DNA of 64,000 bases, taken from positions 709,813,563 through 709,877,562 of the forward strand of contig NC_057810.1 of NCBI RefSeq assembly GCF_018294505.1, written 5' to 3'. Source of the stretch: Triticum aestivum (taxonomy: Eukaryota > Streptophyta > Magnoliopsida > Poales > Poaceae). Positions 10,330 to 21,799 of this stretch are shown in pieces. Below the pieces are notes generated by a model. That model was not told the origin of the DNA. It was given only the letters and a program-made list of their open reading frames with translations, and did no database searches. The position numbers and the translations under genes were made by a program. How positions within the stretch are numbered: the stretch's first letter is position 1; each line of letters opens with the position of its first letter.

Positions 10330-12750
10330 ACGACTCTAGTGAGGAGGAGGAGGAAATGGAGGTCGATCCTCCTCGCACGGAAAGGCGATCCAAGCTCGCC
10401 CACGACCCCATGAGGGAGCACGGCAAAGTGGTTGCGCCCATTGTGCCGTCGACAAAGCGCCCTCGGGTGGCCTCACCGGCGCCGACTGAAAAAGCGCCGA
10501 AGCATCCGCGGGCGGAGTCATCGAAGCCGTCGAAGGCCTTGCCCAAAATGAAAATGGCCATTCCCACCATCTCCGGGTAACAGTGGGATTTGTGTTTCCT
10601 TATTCAGCTCGAGCGAACTTCTGGTCGACTCATCGACTAACCGACTGGTTTCTGAAATATGCAGTGCTGCTACCTCCGAGACCTCCGCCAAGGACGGTGA
10701 CCAAGAAATGGAAGACACTGTCACCTCCAACCCTGGTACGTTCTCTTTGTAGTTTTCGATTTTGGTCGATTGTTTCTTCGTTTCCAATTCTGGATTTATC
10801 TTGCAGCTCCTCGTCACGTCATTGATCTCCCTGATGATGATGACGAGGTGCCCCTGAGGTCAAGGAAGAATAGACTGGTTGCGGCTGGCAAGACCACTCG
10901 GATTGTGTCAGCACCTGAGGTACTGGTTCAAGAAGGTAGCGACATCGCTCGGCATTCTGTGACCTTTGTTGTGCCGCTAACGAGTGCCCGGCCTTCGTCG
11001 TCGACTGCTGAACCGCCATCCCTTTTCGCCACGCACCACGTCCTAGAGGACCAGGCGGGCACAGCTAAGGAGGCTATACGCCAGGCGGGGATTATGATGG
11101 AGCAGGTGAAGGAGATCCGGGAAGCTAGTCAAGCGGATTACGATGCAAGCTCGGCCCTTCAGAGCAATGTCCAGGTTAGTTGGCAACTGCCTATTCTGTT
11201 AGGATATGTTATTTGAAGATTTCCTTTCCAAAAATCTTTGTGTCTATACACCCACTGGGTGTGTCGATTGGGTTTGTAGACTGGTGGGGGCACGCTGAGT
11301 GCACCCACTGCGTGTAGTTCCCGAGGCTATGGTGGACTACTGGCAGTCGACTGTAGTCTTTGTAGTTGAAATTTCTTCACTCGGTCTGGTCGGACCATGT
11401 CGAGTGGAACATTAGGACCTGTGGGGGCACGCTGAGTGCACCCACTGGGTGTAGTCCCCGAGACTATGGTGGACTGCTGGTAGTCGACTGTAGTCTGAAG
11501 AACTCTCTCTTTCCTTTTTTTTGGTTGACTGATCGGATCGAGTCGGTAGAGCTAGTGGGGGCACGCTGAGTGCACCCACTGGTGTAGTCCCCGAGACTAC
11601 TGTTGAATCTTTTGATTCGACTGTAGTCTTAGAAACGTTACTATTTTTCTCTTAGTTACTTGGAAGTAACCTCTCTTTAATGTCTGTCGACTGACTCTTT
11701 GTAGAAATCTTGCGAGCTCGTGGCCCGTTACACTGATTTGGAAAAGAAACATATCCAGCTCGACCTTGACTTGAAACTTGTTCAGGAGAACTTTCAGAAG
11801 GCGAAGGACGAGGCAAAAGGTACGATTGGTGAGAACTTGACGACTGTTTCCTTCCTTCCGCACATTATTGATTCTGAATTCCTCGTCATTTTGCAGAAAA
11901 AACGAAGGAGGCTCTGAAGAAGAAGGATCAGGAACTTGCTGAGGCGCAGAAGGCTGCATTGGATAAAACGAAGCTTGCGGAAGAGAAGCTGGCTTCAGTC
12001 GGCAAACTCGAAGAAGAGAACGCCAACCTGAAAGCCGCTCTCGACACGGCCAACAAGGAAGTCAGTCGTCTGAAGAAAGACAAGATTGCTCTGAGTGACA
12101 AGGAAAGTGAACTGGTGGGGAAGAAGAATGATCTGGAAGCTTATCTGGGAGGGCTCGCCAAGAAGCTGTTCCTCATGCTTGAAGGTAACCTTTTTTTCAC
12201 TCGACTGACTCGTCACTGTTGATTCGTTGCGGATCAGTTGGTTTATGTTTGACTTGTGTTTTCAGAATTCTGCCAAAACTTCGAGGAAGAGACCAGCCGA
12301 GTGGAGACAGGCTTGGACCCCATCAACTCTCAAGTGAAGGATGAAGCTGCCATGAATGTGCTTCGACTGGAGTCTCGCGTTGCTGGTGTGGTGGACTATC
12401 TGGCCAGGCTGAAAGAAGCAACATCGCGAATCGACACGACACTCTGGCCAGGGGGGACGCTTCAGAACGACCTCGAGTCTTTGATGACTCGACTAAATGA
12501 AGTCCCAGGCCGAGTGCAAGAGTGGAAGAAGTCTTTTGCCAGGTGTGGTGCTGACGTAGCTCTGTCTTTAGTCCGTGTTCACTGCAAAGACGCATGAGAG
12601 GAAAAGCTAGCGTCCCTTAAGGTGGCCAATACTAAGAAGCATGACTTCCGATCCTTCATGGAGACATTCATTGCTGCTACCACTCGGATTGCTGATGGAA
12701 TTGACCTGGACGAGTTCGTCGCGCCTTCCAGTCCTCCACCGGAGGAGTAA
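10330..12750 (+). pseudogene. Antisense gypsy gene of element B, C-terminal coiled-coil part
   Basis: Exons bounded by GT-AG are 10,330-10,576, 10,665-10,735, 10,807-11,174, 11,705-11,819, 11,897-12,184 and 12,266-12,750. The first continues the acidic run of bases 1-64. Later exons encode a long heptad-like coiled coil rich in Lys, Glu, Leu and Ala, then a helical tail ending Pro-Pro-Glu-Glu-stop. An internal TGA at 12,595 was probably CGA. The last intron borders are clean (gtaacc and tttcag). Its function is unknown; the domain content matches the element A antisense gene. The N-terminal exons should lie left of the window, and an inverted copy of part of them is at 2,058-3,005. Confidence 0.7.
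11280..11632 (+). repeat. Three diverged repeats inside an intron of the antisense gene
   Basis: The block gtgggggcacgctgagtgca, followed by cccactgggtgtagt, ccccgagactatggtgga and ctgtagtct, occurs at about 11,283, 11,420 and 11,553. The units are about 130 bases and all sit in the intron 11,175-11,704. They account for its length compared with the 70-90 base introns around it. Confidence 0.75.
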
Positions 12751-13094
12751 AAACTTCTATGCCTTAAATTTGCCTCGGAATGCCGAGTGGTGTAGTAACC
12801 GATAAACTTTAACAGTCTTGACGCCTGAGCACCTCTGGACCCGTAGGGTGCTATCTGAACTTAGTTTTACCGTTGAATATGTTTGCATCTGCTTTCGAGT
12901 GAACGCTGCTTTTCACTCGGGATATATCTTAGTGCTGGTGACGTACTCTTGCAGGTTGGAGTACAAGTTGTAGTCGACCTGCATCCTTGTGGGTCGGGAC
13001 ATAGTGCACATTGTATTTGTGGCGGAGCTCAGAAGGAGAAGGTATCAGTCGACCTATACCTCGTCGTCCTTGTGAGTCGAAATGGATTTCAAAC

Positions 13095-13880
13095 TTAGGC
13101 AAGCACTGGGCTGCAGCTAAGCCCCCGAGTGGGAGGTTTGCTCTCCACTTGGTAGGATTTTCAAAAACTTAGGCGAGCACTGGGCTGCAGCTAAGCACCC
13201 GAGTGGGAGGTTTGCTCTCCACTCGGTAGGATTTTCAAAAACTTAGCCGAGCACTGGGCTGCAGCTAAGCCCCCGAGTGGGAGGTTCGCCCTCCACTCGG
13301 TAGGATTTTCAAAAACTTAGGCGAGCACTGGGCTGCAGCTAAACCTCCGAGTGAGAGGTTTGCTCTCCACTCGGTAGGAATTTTTGTGGCACACCTCCGA
13401 AGGAGAAGGTAACAGTCGACCTGCACCTCGCCCTCCTTGTGGGACGCGCATTGTATTTGTGGCGTAGCTTGGAAGGAGTAGCAGTCGACTTGCACCTCGT
13501 CTTCCTTGCAGAGGGCACATTGTATTAAGTACTTAGGCGAGCACTGGGCTGCAACTAAGCCCCCGAGTGGGAGGTTTGCTCTCCACTCGGTAGGATTTTC
13601 AGATACTTAGGCGAGTACTTGAACTACAGCTAAGCCTCCGAGTCGGAGGTTGGCTCACCACTCGGTAGGATTTTTAAAACATAGGTGAGTACTTGGACTG
13701 CAGCTAAGCCCCCGAGTGGGAGGCTGGTTCACCACTCGGTAGGATTTGAAAGTACTTAGGAAAAACAGATTCGCAGCTAAGCCCCCGAGTGGGAGGTTTG
13801 CTCTCCACTCGATAAGGATTTCTTTTACAAACTTAGGCGAAACGGAGTCGCAGCTAAGCCACCCACTGGGGGACTTCTCA
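13095..13880 (+). repeat. Tandem array, about 73-bp units, 3' region of element B
   Basis: Units read acttaggcgagcactgggct, then gcagctaagcccccgagtgg, then gaggtttgctctccactcgg, then taggattttcaaaa. About nine full or degraded copies are present, interrupted around 13,380-13,530 by a gtcgacctgcacctcg segment. The array lies between the 3' ends of the antisense gene and of pol. The stretch 12,751-13,094 before it shows no gene but has related gtcgacct pieces. Confidence 0.85.
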
Positions 13881-13982
13881 TGTAAACAAAAGTAACAACA
13901 ATCACTGGGAAAATTATAACACTCTTGTCTTTGATAAATAAACTACAGAAGTACTTTTATTACATCTCATCCGAGTCAACAC

Positions 13983-16900
13983 TTAAGTATAAAAGGGGCG
14001 GAGCAGCTCCGCGTTCCAAGCTCGGGGTTCGTTAATCTGATGGCCAACATTGTAAAGGCGGTATGCTCCATTATGGAGAACTTTGGTAACGATGAAGGGA
14101 CCTTCCCAAGTAGGAGCAAGCTTGTGTGGCTTCTGCTGATCCACTCGGAGAACCAGATCTCCTTCTTGGAAGGCTCGACACTTGACGTTTCTGGCATGGA
14201 AGCGACGTAAGTCCTGCTGATAAATGGTTGATCGGATCAATGTCATCTCTCTTTCTTCTTTGAGGAGGTCGACTGCGTCTTGTCGGGCTTGCTCTGCTTC
14301 GTCTTCGGTGTACAGTTCGACTCGGGGTGCATTGTGAAGCAGGTCACTCGGCAAGACTGCTTCAGCTCTGTAGACCAAGAAGAAAGGAGTTCTCCCAGTC
14401 GACCGATTAGGTGTGGTCCTTAATCCCCAAAGTACTGACGGAAGTTCGTCGACCCATGCACCAGCCGCGTGCTTGAGATCGCGCATCAGTCAGGGTTTCA
14501 GCCCTTTGAGAATTAAACCATTTGCTTGTTCTGCCTGTCCATTCGACTGGGGGTGAGCGACTGAAGCATAGTCGACTCGTGTACCCTGAGATGTGCAAAA
14601 GGCTCTGAATTCTTCGGAATCGAAGTTTGACCCATTATCAGTGATGATGCTATGTGGAACTCCATATCTGAATATCAACTCCCTGATGAAGCTGACAGCA
14701 GTGCCGGCGTCAAGATTCTTGATGGGTTTAGTTTCAACCCACTTAGTGAACTTGTCGACTGCAACTAGCACATGGGTGAAGCCGCTTCTGCCTGTTCTCA
14801 GTGGTCCAACCATATCCAATCCCCATACAGCGAAAGGCCATATGAGTGGAATGGTCTTCAAGGCTGAGGCGGGCTTGTGTGACATATTGGAGTAAAACTG
14901 ACATCCTTCACACTTGTCGACTATCTCCTTTGCCATTTCATTTGCTCTTGGCCAGTAAAATCCCGATCGGTATGCTTTAGCCACAATAGTCCGAGAGGAC
15001 GCATGATGGCCATAGGTCCCCGAGTGGATGTGTTGATAATTATTCGACCCTCTTCCGGCGTTATGCATTTCTGACTAGCTCCAGTCGCGCTTTCTCTGTA
15101 CAATTGTCCCTTCATGACAGTAAAGGCCTTGGATCGACGGACGATCTGTCGAGCCTCTTCTTCATTCTCTGGGAGCTCTTTCCTTAGGATATATGCGATG
15201 TAAGGCACTGTCCAGTCGGGAGTGATAACCAAAACTTCCATGATCAGGTCGACCATGGCTGGGACCTCGACTTCAGTCAGATCCGTGGTACTTTTTGGCT
15301 GTGGGGCTTCTTCGGTGAAAGGGTCCTCTTTAACTGACAGCGCGTGGATATGTTCCAAAAACACACCACTGGGAATGGCTTCTCTCTTGGAACCTATCTT
15401 TCCCAAATCATCGGCTGCTTGATTCTTCAGTCGGGGTATATGATGAAGCTCTAACCCCTTGAATTTCTTTTCCAGCTTTCTTACTGCATTGTAGTAACCA
15501 GTCATGGCTGGGCTTTTGACGTCCCACTCCTTCATCACCTGATTGACCACCAAATCTGAGTCGCCATAAACCATAAGGCGACGGACGCCGGGTGAAATGG
15601 CCATGCACAAACCATTCAAAAGTGCTTCATATTCTGCTTCATTGTTGGAGGAATCAAAGTGGATCTGGAGCACATATCTGAGCTTATCTCCTCAGGGGGA
15701 AACCAAAACTACCCCAGCACCAGAACCATTCAACATCTTAGAACCGTCAAAGAACATGGTCCAATGCTCCGAGTGAACTTGAGTCGGTAGTTGCTGTTCG
15801 ACCCACTCGGCTATGAAATCTGCTACTGCTTGGGACTTAATGGCTTTCTTTGCCTCAAACTTGATATCAAGGGGAAGGAGTTTAATCGCCCATTTTGCCA
15901 CTCGAACAGTAGCATCTCTGTTGTGCAGAATCTCTGACATTGGGGCGTCGCTGACGACTATAATAGAATGATCAAAGAAATAATGAGCAACCTTCTTCGT
16001 GGTCATGTAAATCCCATATACAAGCTTCTGATAATGAGGGTATCTTTGCTTCGATGGGGTCAACACTTCGGAAAGATAATATACTGGGCACTGAACTTTG
16101 ATGGTTGTCCCTTCTTCTTCCCGCTCGACCGTAGTACTGTGCTGACGACTTGTCCTGTGGCTGCAATGTAAGGCAACAAAGGCTCTTTGCTGATTGGAGC
16201 AGCAAGCACCGGCTGGGTGGAGAGTAGAGCTTTTAGCTCTGCAAACGCTGCGTCGGCTTCTGGAGTCCACTCGAACTTGTCTGACTTCTTCATCAGTCAG
16301 TAAAGAGGCAATGCCTTTTCACTGAGGCGAGAGATGAATTGACTTAACGCGGCCAGGCATCCAGTAAGCTTTTGGACATCGTGCACACGCACGGGGCGTT
16401 TCATTCGGAGTATAGTGCTAACTTTTTCTGGGTTGGCGTCGATTCCTCGTTTGAAAACGAGAAAACCGAGTAACTTTCCGCCAGGAACTCCGAATGTGCA
16501 CTTTGATGGATTAAGCTTGATATCATACCTCCTGAGATTGGCAAATGTTTCAGCGAGGTCAGTCAACAGGTCGGAACCCTTCATATCATCCATGTATACT
16601 TCCACGTTCCGACTGATTTGAGTGAGTAAACACTTCTGAATCATCCTCATGAACATGGCTCCGGCATTCTTGAGGCCGAATGGCATGGTGACAGAGCAGA
16701 AGCACCCGAATGGAGTGATGAAAGCTGTTTTGATTTCGTCGGGTCCATAAGACGGATCTGATGGTAACCGGAATAAGCGTCTAAAAAAGACAGGCGCTCA
16801 CATCCCGCAGTTGAGTTGACTATTTGGTCGATGCGGGGGAGAGGAAAATGATCTTTCGGGCAGGCCCGATTGATATGTTTGAAATCAATGCACATGCGAA

Positions 16901-17453
16901 GTGACTTGTCCTTCTTGGGGACCATGACAACATTGGCGAGCCACTCAGAGTGGTAAATTTCTCGGATAAACTCTGCTGCCAGGAGCCGAGCCACCTCCTC
17001 GCCAATGGCCTTTCTCTTCTGGACGGCAGACTGTCGAAGATGTTCTTTGATAGGTTTCACCTTTGAGTCGACTCGTAGACGATGCTCAGCCAGCCCCCTG
17101 GGAACACCCGGCATGTCAGCAGGCTTCCATGCGAAGATGTCCCAGTTCTCACGGAGGAACTGGATGAGCGCTTCTTCCTATTTAGAGTCGAGTGATGTGG
17201 AGATATGAGTCGAAGCAGCGCTGGGGTCGGTCGGGTGGATGTGAACTGGCTTTGTCTCACCGAACAATTGAAACGCCGACTCTGTAGCAGGCTTCTTAGC
17301 TCGCAACAAATCACTCGGGTCAGCATTTTTCTGGTGTTCCTGCCACTCTTCTGCTATCATCTGAGCATCGGCAATCTTAGAGCCTTTCTGAAAGCACTCT
17401 TCCGCCTTCTTGCGATTACCAGTAATCGTGATCACACCTTTGGGGCCGGGCAC
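13983..17453 (-). pseudogene. Pol of element B: protease end, RT, RNase H, integrase
   Basis: Reading 17,453 downwards: protease end (MPGPKGVITITGN); reverse transcriptase from about 17,114 (VVMVPKKDKSLRMCIDF-like, MPFGLKNAGAMF-like and VYMDDM boxes); RNase H (HYFFDHS, then a Tat-type second RNase H with FFDGSK and EAEYEALLNG); integrase with an HHCC finger (HASSRT...DKCEGCQF), DDE residues in GLDMVGPL, ITDNGSNF and the glutamate after SNGQAEQ, and a C-terminal barrel. Stops: TAG 17,178, TGA 16,297, TGA 15,692, TGA 14,490, all explained by C-to-T in CAG or CGA. Frameshifts lie near 16,725, 16,130 and 15,040. The last frame stops at 13,983. Confidence 0.85.
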
Positions 17454-17675
17454 TCAAAAATAAATAGAAGAAAATAAATAATGCAGAAAAGAAAAAAATC
17501 ATATAAAGCAAAAATATTCACAAAGAAACTAAATACAGCAAAAAAAACTACTTAGAAATAAATAGAAGAAAAAAAATAAAGCAGAAAAGAAATAACTATA
17601 TATAAAAATTACTCAAAAATAAATAGAAGAAAATAAATAATGCAGAAAATAAAAAATTTATAAAAAAATGTTGGG
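17451..17675 (+). repeat. A-rich CACTA interior repeats
   Basis: Units aaaataaatagaagaaaataa and ataatgcagaaaagaaa recur three times. The same kind of sequence occurs inside CACTA 2 at 42,480-43,165. Confidence 0.65.
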
Positions 17676-17889
17676 GCGCTGCCCGGTGGGCCTGCTAGAC
17701 CTAGGGTGTGCAAATGCAGACCCAGAAGGGCCAGCAGGCTCACAGGACAGCGCGCCCTAGTTAGGCCCAGAAGCCTGCTATATAGAGGAGTTCGAAAAGG
17801 CAGCCGCGGCTGGGTTTATAAACCAGTGCGGCTGCCCTTCGCTCGGCGAGGTGGGACTAAACATAGCGCACCGCGGGTGGCAGCGCACG

Positions 17890-18062
17890 GCCATTAGTAC
17901 CGGTTGGTGGCTACAACCGGTACTAATGTGTTGCCCTTTAGTACCGGTTGAAGCCACCAACGGTACTAAAGGTCCTCATTTCCCGCCGCTTGGGCTGGCC
18001 AAATTTGGCCTGTAGTACCGGTTGGTGGCTCCAACCGGTACTAAAGACCCCTCCTATATATA
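17890..18062 (+). promoter_or_regulatory. Subterminal hairpin repeats followed by TATA (CACTA 1)
   Basis: Palindromes of the form tagtaccggttggtggc and caaccggtactaa occur at about 17,896, 17,938 and 18,012. A tatatatatg TATA motif follows at about 18,054. In En/Spm-type elements the subterminal repeats bind the TNPA protein and control the promoter. The same layout precedes both genes of CACTA 2. The binding role here is inference. Confidence 0.6.
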
Positions 18063-18348
18063 TGTCACTTACGAAAATTTAGTTATCGTCGCCACTTCGT
18101 TTCACTTCTCGTGCGCGCGAGTCTCGATCTCGACGACGCCGACGCCGCCGCGCCGCCATGCCGTCGCCCTCGCCGCCCCCGCCGCCCATCGTTGTCGTCG
18201 CCGCGCGCCCTTGCCGCCCGTCGTCGTCGTCGCCCCCGCCGCGCCCGTCTCGTCGCCGTCCCGGCCCGGCCGCCGTCGGCCCGTCTCGTCGCCGTCCCCG
18301 GCCCCCGCCGCCCGTCGTCGCCGCTCGCCCGTACGCGCCCGGCCCGCT

Positions 18349-18510
18349 CCATACACACACACACGCACACTACACACACACACACACACATACACACAGA
18401 TACACACACACATACACACACACACACACTATACACACACACACATACACGCAGACACACAAACACACACACACTACACGTACACTACACATGTACGTAC
18501 ACACACTACA
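18349..18510 (+). repeat. CA-rich microsatellite
   Basis: Near-continuous (ac)n with tacaca variants. It follows a GC-rich block (18,115-18,348) whose apparent reading frames in all phases are compositional. Confidence 0.9.
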
Positions 18511-18559
18511 CACTCATATATATATTTTTTTTTTACTTATTTTCTGTTTTCTAATGTTT

Positions 18560-19255
18560 AGATGAATTAGAACTATCTAGTTTATTTTTAGAATGTTAGA
18601 AATGTTATCATCGATGAATTAGAAATATGTTAATGTTTAGTTGAACCAGTTGAATTAATATATAGATCGAACTAGTTTATTTTTAGTAAATGCTTAGTTG
18701 AACTAATTGAATTACATATAACTAATTTATTTTTATTAAATGCTTAGTTGAACTAGTTGAATTAATATATAGAACTAGTTTATTTTTAGTAAATGCTTAG
18801 TTGAACTAGTTGAATTAATATAATAACTAGTTTATTTTTAGTAATGTAATGCTTAGTTGAACTAGTTGAATTAATATATAGAACTAGTTTATTTTTAGTA
18901 AATGTTTAGTTGAACTTGTTGATTTAATATATAGAACTAGTTTATTTTTAGTAAATGCTTAGTTGAACTAGTTGAATTAATATAACTAGTTTATTTTTAG
19001 TAAATGTTTAGTTGAACTAGTTGAATTAATATATAGAACTAGTTCATTTTTAGTAATGCTTAGTTGAACTAATTGAATTAATATAACTAGTTTATTTTTA
19101 GTAAATGTTTAGTTGAACTAGTTGAATTAATATATAGAACTAGTTTATTTTTAGTAAATGCTTAGTTGAACTAGTTGAATTAATATAACTAGTTTATTTT
19201 TAGTAAATGCTTAGTTGAATTAATAGACGTAGTTGAATTAATTGAATTAGTAAGT
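18560..19255 (+). repeat. Tandem array of about 55-65-bp units in CACTA 1
   Basis: About eleven copies of gaactagtttatttttagta, aatgcttagttgaactagtt and gaattaatata, with small deletions. The array sits between the promoter-like block and the first coding exon of the cargo gene. Confidence 0.88.
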
Positions 19256-19287
19256 GTTTAATGTTTCGCCTAATATGAACATAGAAA

Positions 19288-20521
19288 ATGTCGTCTGACG
19301 ATGGAAAAAATTTCATTATGTGCGAATACTGTGAAGATCAGCGCGGCCAGTGCGACAGAAATTTCCTTGTTGATGGTAGGCGATTCAGCATCAAGTTTGA
19401 TGAGACTTTCGAATTCGATACAGTAAGTCACAATGACAAGTCTGTTTTCGTAATTAAGCATGACTTATATATGCTTCATTTGCCTGACTTATAATTTCTA
19501 ATTTTCACTATTCTACTAGCGCATCCCCTGCCATGCAAGAATTTTTGTCTTGGATAAGATAGGTTTCAAAGATATGGAAACTATGCAGGTAAAGAGAGCT
19601 TACCTGAAAACTGAGCATGATGGTTATACTTTTAACGTCAAAGTATACAATGCACACATGTACACCTATTTTGAATGCAAAACTTGGCAAGCACTATGCA
19701 AGGCTTATGCATTTGAGCCTGGTATGGTTATCACCTTTGATATTCGTCCGGAAGATAATATTGAAGGTAATAGAGACATATGGGTCGATGTGCAGACGCC
19801 TCCAGTTCTACCATTATGTTAGTTCTTCTCAACTATATTTTTGTCTTTGATATTGCTTATTCAAAAATAACTGACAACTAATTTCTATTGACAGCTTATC
19901 TCCATTCAACCAAACATGTCCTGCGCTTGGTAGACAGGACCTACTACTGTCCCAGAGCTGAACTAAACTGCGAGGAGATAAGTCATTATGTTTCATGGCT
20001 TAAGGATCTTCATACTGTCAAGACAAATTTTCTTCCTGCACTTAGAAACGTTAGTACTCAAAACGTGCCACCAATAGTGATGGTATTGAACTACGGTCAC
20101 ATCTATTTAGGAATGATGGTAAGATATTTACTATTTGTCCTCAGTGCATATTTTGCATACATAATTTTTTTGCTAAACTTTCATTGCTAAGTATATTAAT
20201 TAAGTACTATACGATGTTCTTCAACAGGAACTCCCGATGACAGTTGTGCCTCAGGGGATCGAGACTAAAGGTCAGATGTGAATTGTTAGCTTACGACCAG
20301 GATATCCTGCATTGCACATGAATGCATTCAGGATTTCTAGAAGCGATGAATGCTTAATAGTGAAAGATTGGAGAAAAATTGTTAATGATCGCAGAGAAGT
20401 ACTAGGGGGCAGCAATGAGAAGTGCAGCCCACGATTAGGAGACAGGTTCATCGGCATGCTCCAGTATGATCAATCAGGAGAGCTATACATGTTCTATGCT
20501 ATTTTACCAGAGAGAGAGTAG
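19288..20521 (+). pseudogene. CACTA cargo gene, possible B3-type DNA-binding fold
   Basis: Exons 19,288-19,422, 19,520-19,817, 19,895-20,118 and 20,228-20,521 have GT-AG borders. The product would be about 315 residues. Two similar halves can be seen: each has a charged start (near RIPCHARIF and near ELPMTVVP), beta-rich middle segments (TFNVKVYNAH; ISRSDECLIVKDW) and a Trp/Phe...Gly-Asp/Gly-Met...Phe ending (FEPGMVITFDI; LGDRFIGMLQY). This pattern recalls plant B3 domains, which bind DNA, but I make the call by shape only. A TGA at 20,279-20,281 breaks the fourth exon. I do not know a function. It appears to be a gene carried by this CACTA type rather than a transposase. Confidence 0.45.
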
Positions 20522-20997
20522 CTAGCAGGAGTGATTTAGCTAGTTATTCATGCTGCTCTTAATTAGTACTTGTCCTTTCATGTCCGTGTTCTTCGTTCTG
20601 AACTTAAGTGATTTGCTTTTGTGGTGTTATATATGAACGCTTATAATATCATGACAATCATGTTGAAATCGATGATATTTTTGCTTCTGGTACAAGTGAA
20701 TGTTTCTTCTTTAAGCTAGTAGCTAGTGCTGGTGGTGATCAGCTAGTTAATTATTATATCATTTAATGAAACAAACCAGAGATCACTGTAGTTGATCAAG
20801 TATAATATGGATATGGCATATACTTGATCACTTAGCTAGCTAGCTAGCTAGTAGCTAGAGATATCCAATAATGCATCCAGTCAAAACTAATCCGCAGTAC
20901 TTTCACCTAATGATTTAACAACTCATTATAATGTAAAACAATCACTAAATTAAATTGAAAACACAAAATTAAAGAAAAATAAAAAAACACCCAAACA

Positions 20998-21203
20998 TTT
21001 AGTACCGGTTGGTGTTACCAACCGGTACTAATGCCCTACGCACACCCGGGCCTGGCTCGTGCCACGTGGTGGCACTTTAGCGCCGGTTCGTGACGAACCA
21101 GTTCTAAAGGGGGGGGCTTTAGTCCCCACTCTTTAGTGCCGGTTGGCAAACCGTCACTAAAGCCCGTCACGAATCGGCACTAAAGGCCGGTTCTGCACTA
21201 GTG
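20998..21203 (-). repeat. Right terminal region of CACTA 1
   Basis: It contains tttagtaccggttggtgtta with its palindromic partner, then ttagtgccggttggcaaacc and cactaaagcccgtcacg variants, ending ttctgcactagtg. Read on the minus strand the end is cactagtg, a CACTA terminus. Confidence 0.8.
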
Positions 21204-21799
21204 ACGTAACATGGTCGAGCCATAAAACGTGCGTAAGCTGGCCTGCCCAGAATAGCGTGATAGGCACTCTTGAAATCCACAACCTCAAATGTCAGCTTTT
21301 CCTTGCGGAAATGCTTTGAATCGCCGAAAACCACATCAAGAGCAATTTGGCCGAGTGACTCAGCCTTCTTCCCAGGAATGACTCCATGGAAACTCATGTT
21401 GCTGGAACTGAGTCTGGACATCGGAATGCCCATTCCTTTCAGCGTCTCCGCATACAATATATTCAGGCCGCTGCCACCATCCATCAGAACCTTAGTCAGT
21501 CGAGTGCCTTCGACGACTGGGTCGACCACCAAAGCTTGCCTCCCAGGGGTGGCTATGTGTGTCGAATGATCAGACTGGTCGAACGTGATGGCGGTCTGGG
21601 ACCATTTCAGATAACTGGGTGTCGCCGAAGCAACCATATTCACCTCACGGTTGATAACTTTCAATCGACTTTTGCTCTCAACATCAGCAAAAAACATCAG
21701 CGTAGAATTGACTTGGGGGTATCCTCCATCACTGTCCTCTTTGTCCTCAACCTTGTCCGACTCCTTTTCCTTATTCTTGGGTTGTTTCCCCTGAAACTG
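21204..21799 (-). pseudogene. Protease region of element B (5' part)
   Basis: The minus-strand frame follows gag in phase after TAG at 21,800-21,802 (probably CAG). It carries the Asp-Gly-Gly-Ser active-site box after TKVLM, then GVIPG, a FEVVDF strand and HAILGRPAYARF, and breaks off at the CACTA border. The rest of the domain resumes at 17,453. The apparent C-terminal residues after about 21,204 come from CACTA DNA. A retropepsin would cut the gag-pol precursor; this copy cannot be made. Confidence 0.78.

Larger units (their letters stand above)
17451..21203 (+). mobile_element. Truncated CACTA transposon 1 in element B protease
   Basis: The right end is a proper CACTA terminus: read on the minus strand it starts cactagtgcag and is preceded by accggt-type hairpins. 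The left end starts cactcaaaaataaatag, which resembles the A-rich interior of CACTA elements, not a terminus. The flanks do not give a 3-bp duplication (ggg and acg), and about 20 bases of protease codons seem to be missing. I infer that the left end was removed by a deletion that also bit into element B. Inside are A-rich DNA, a subterminal-type hairpin block with TATA, a CA microsatellite, a 60-bp tandem array and a four-exon cargo gene. No transposase is present, so it is non-autonomous. Confidence 0.8.

Noticed and set aside
60..10334. Perfect 5-bp target duplication for element A
   Set aside because: Flanks are acagc and acgac, only 3 of 5 equal; reported as imperfect.
13095..13880. CRISPR array
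   Set aside because: Units are contiguous without unique spacers, and this is plant DNA; it is a retroelement minisatellite.
18079..18565. Several overlapping frames with Arg, Pro or His-Thr runs
   Set aside because: They are the translation of GC-rich DNA and of a CA microsatellite in all phases.
20830..20860. tagctagc repeats as a regulatory site
   Set aside because: Simple sequence, no supported function.
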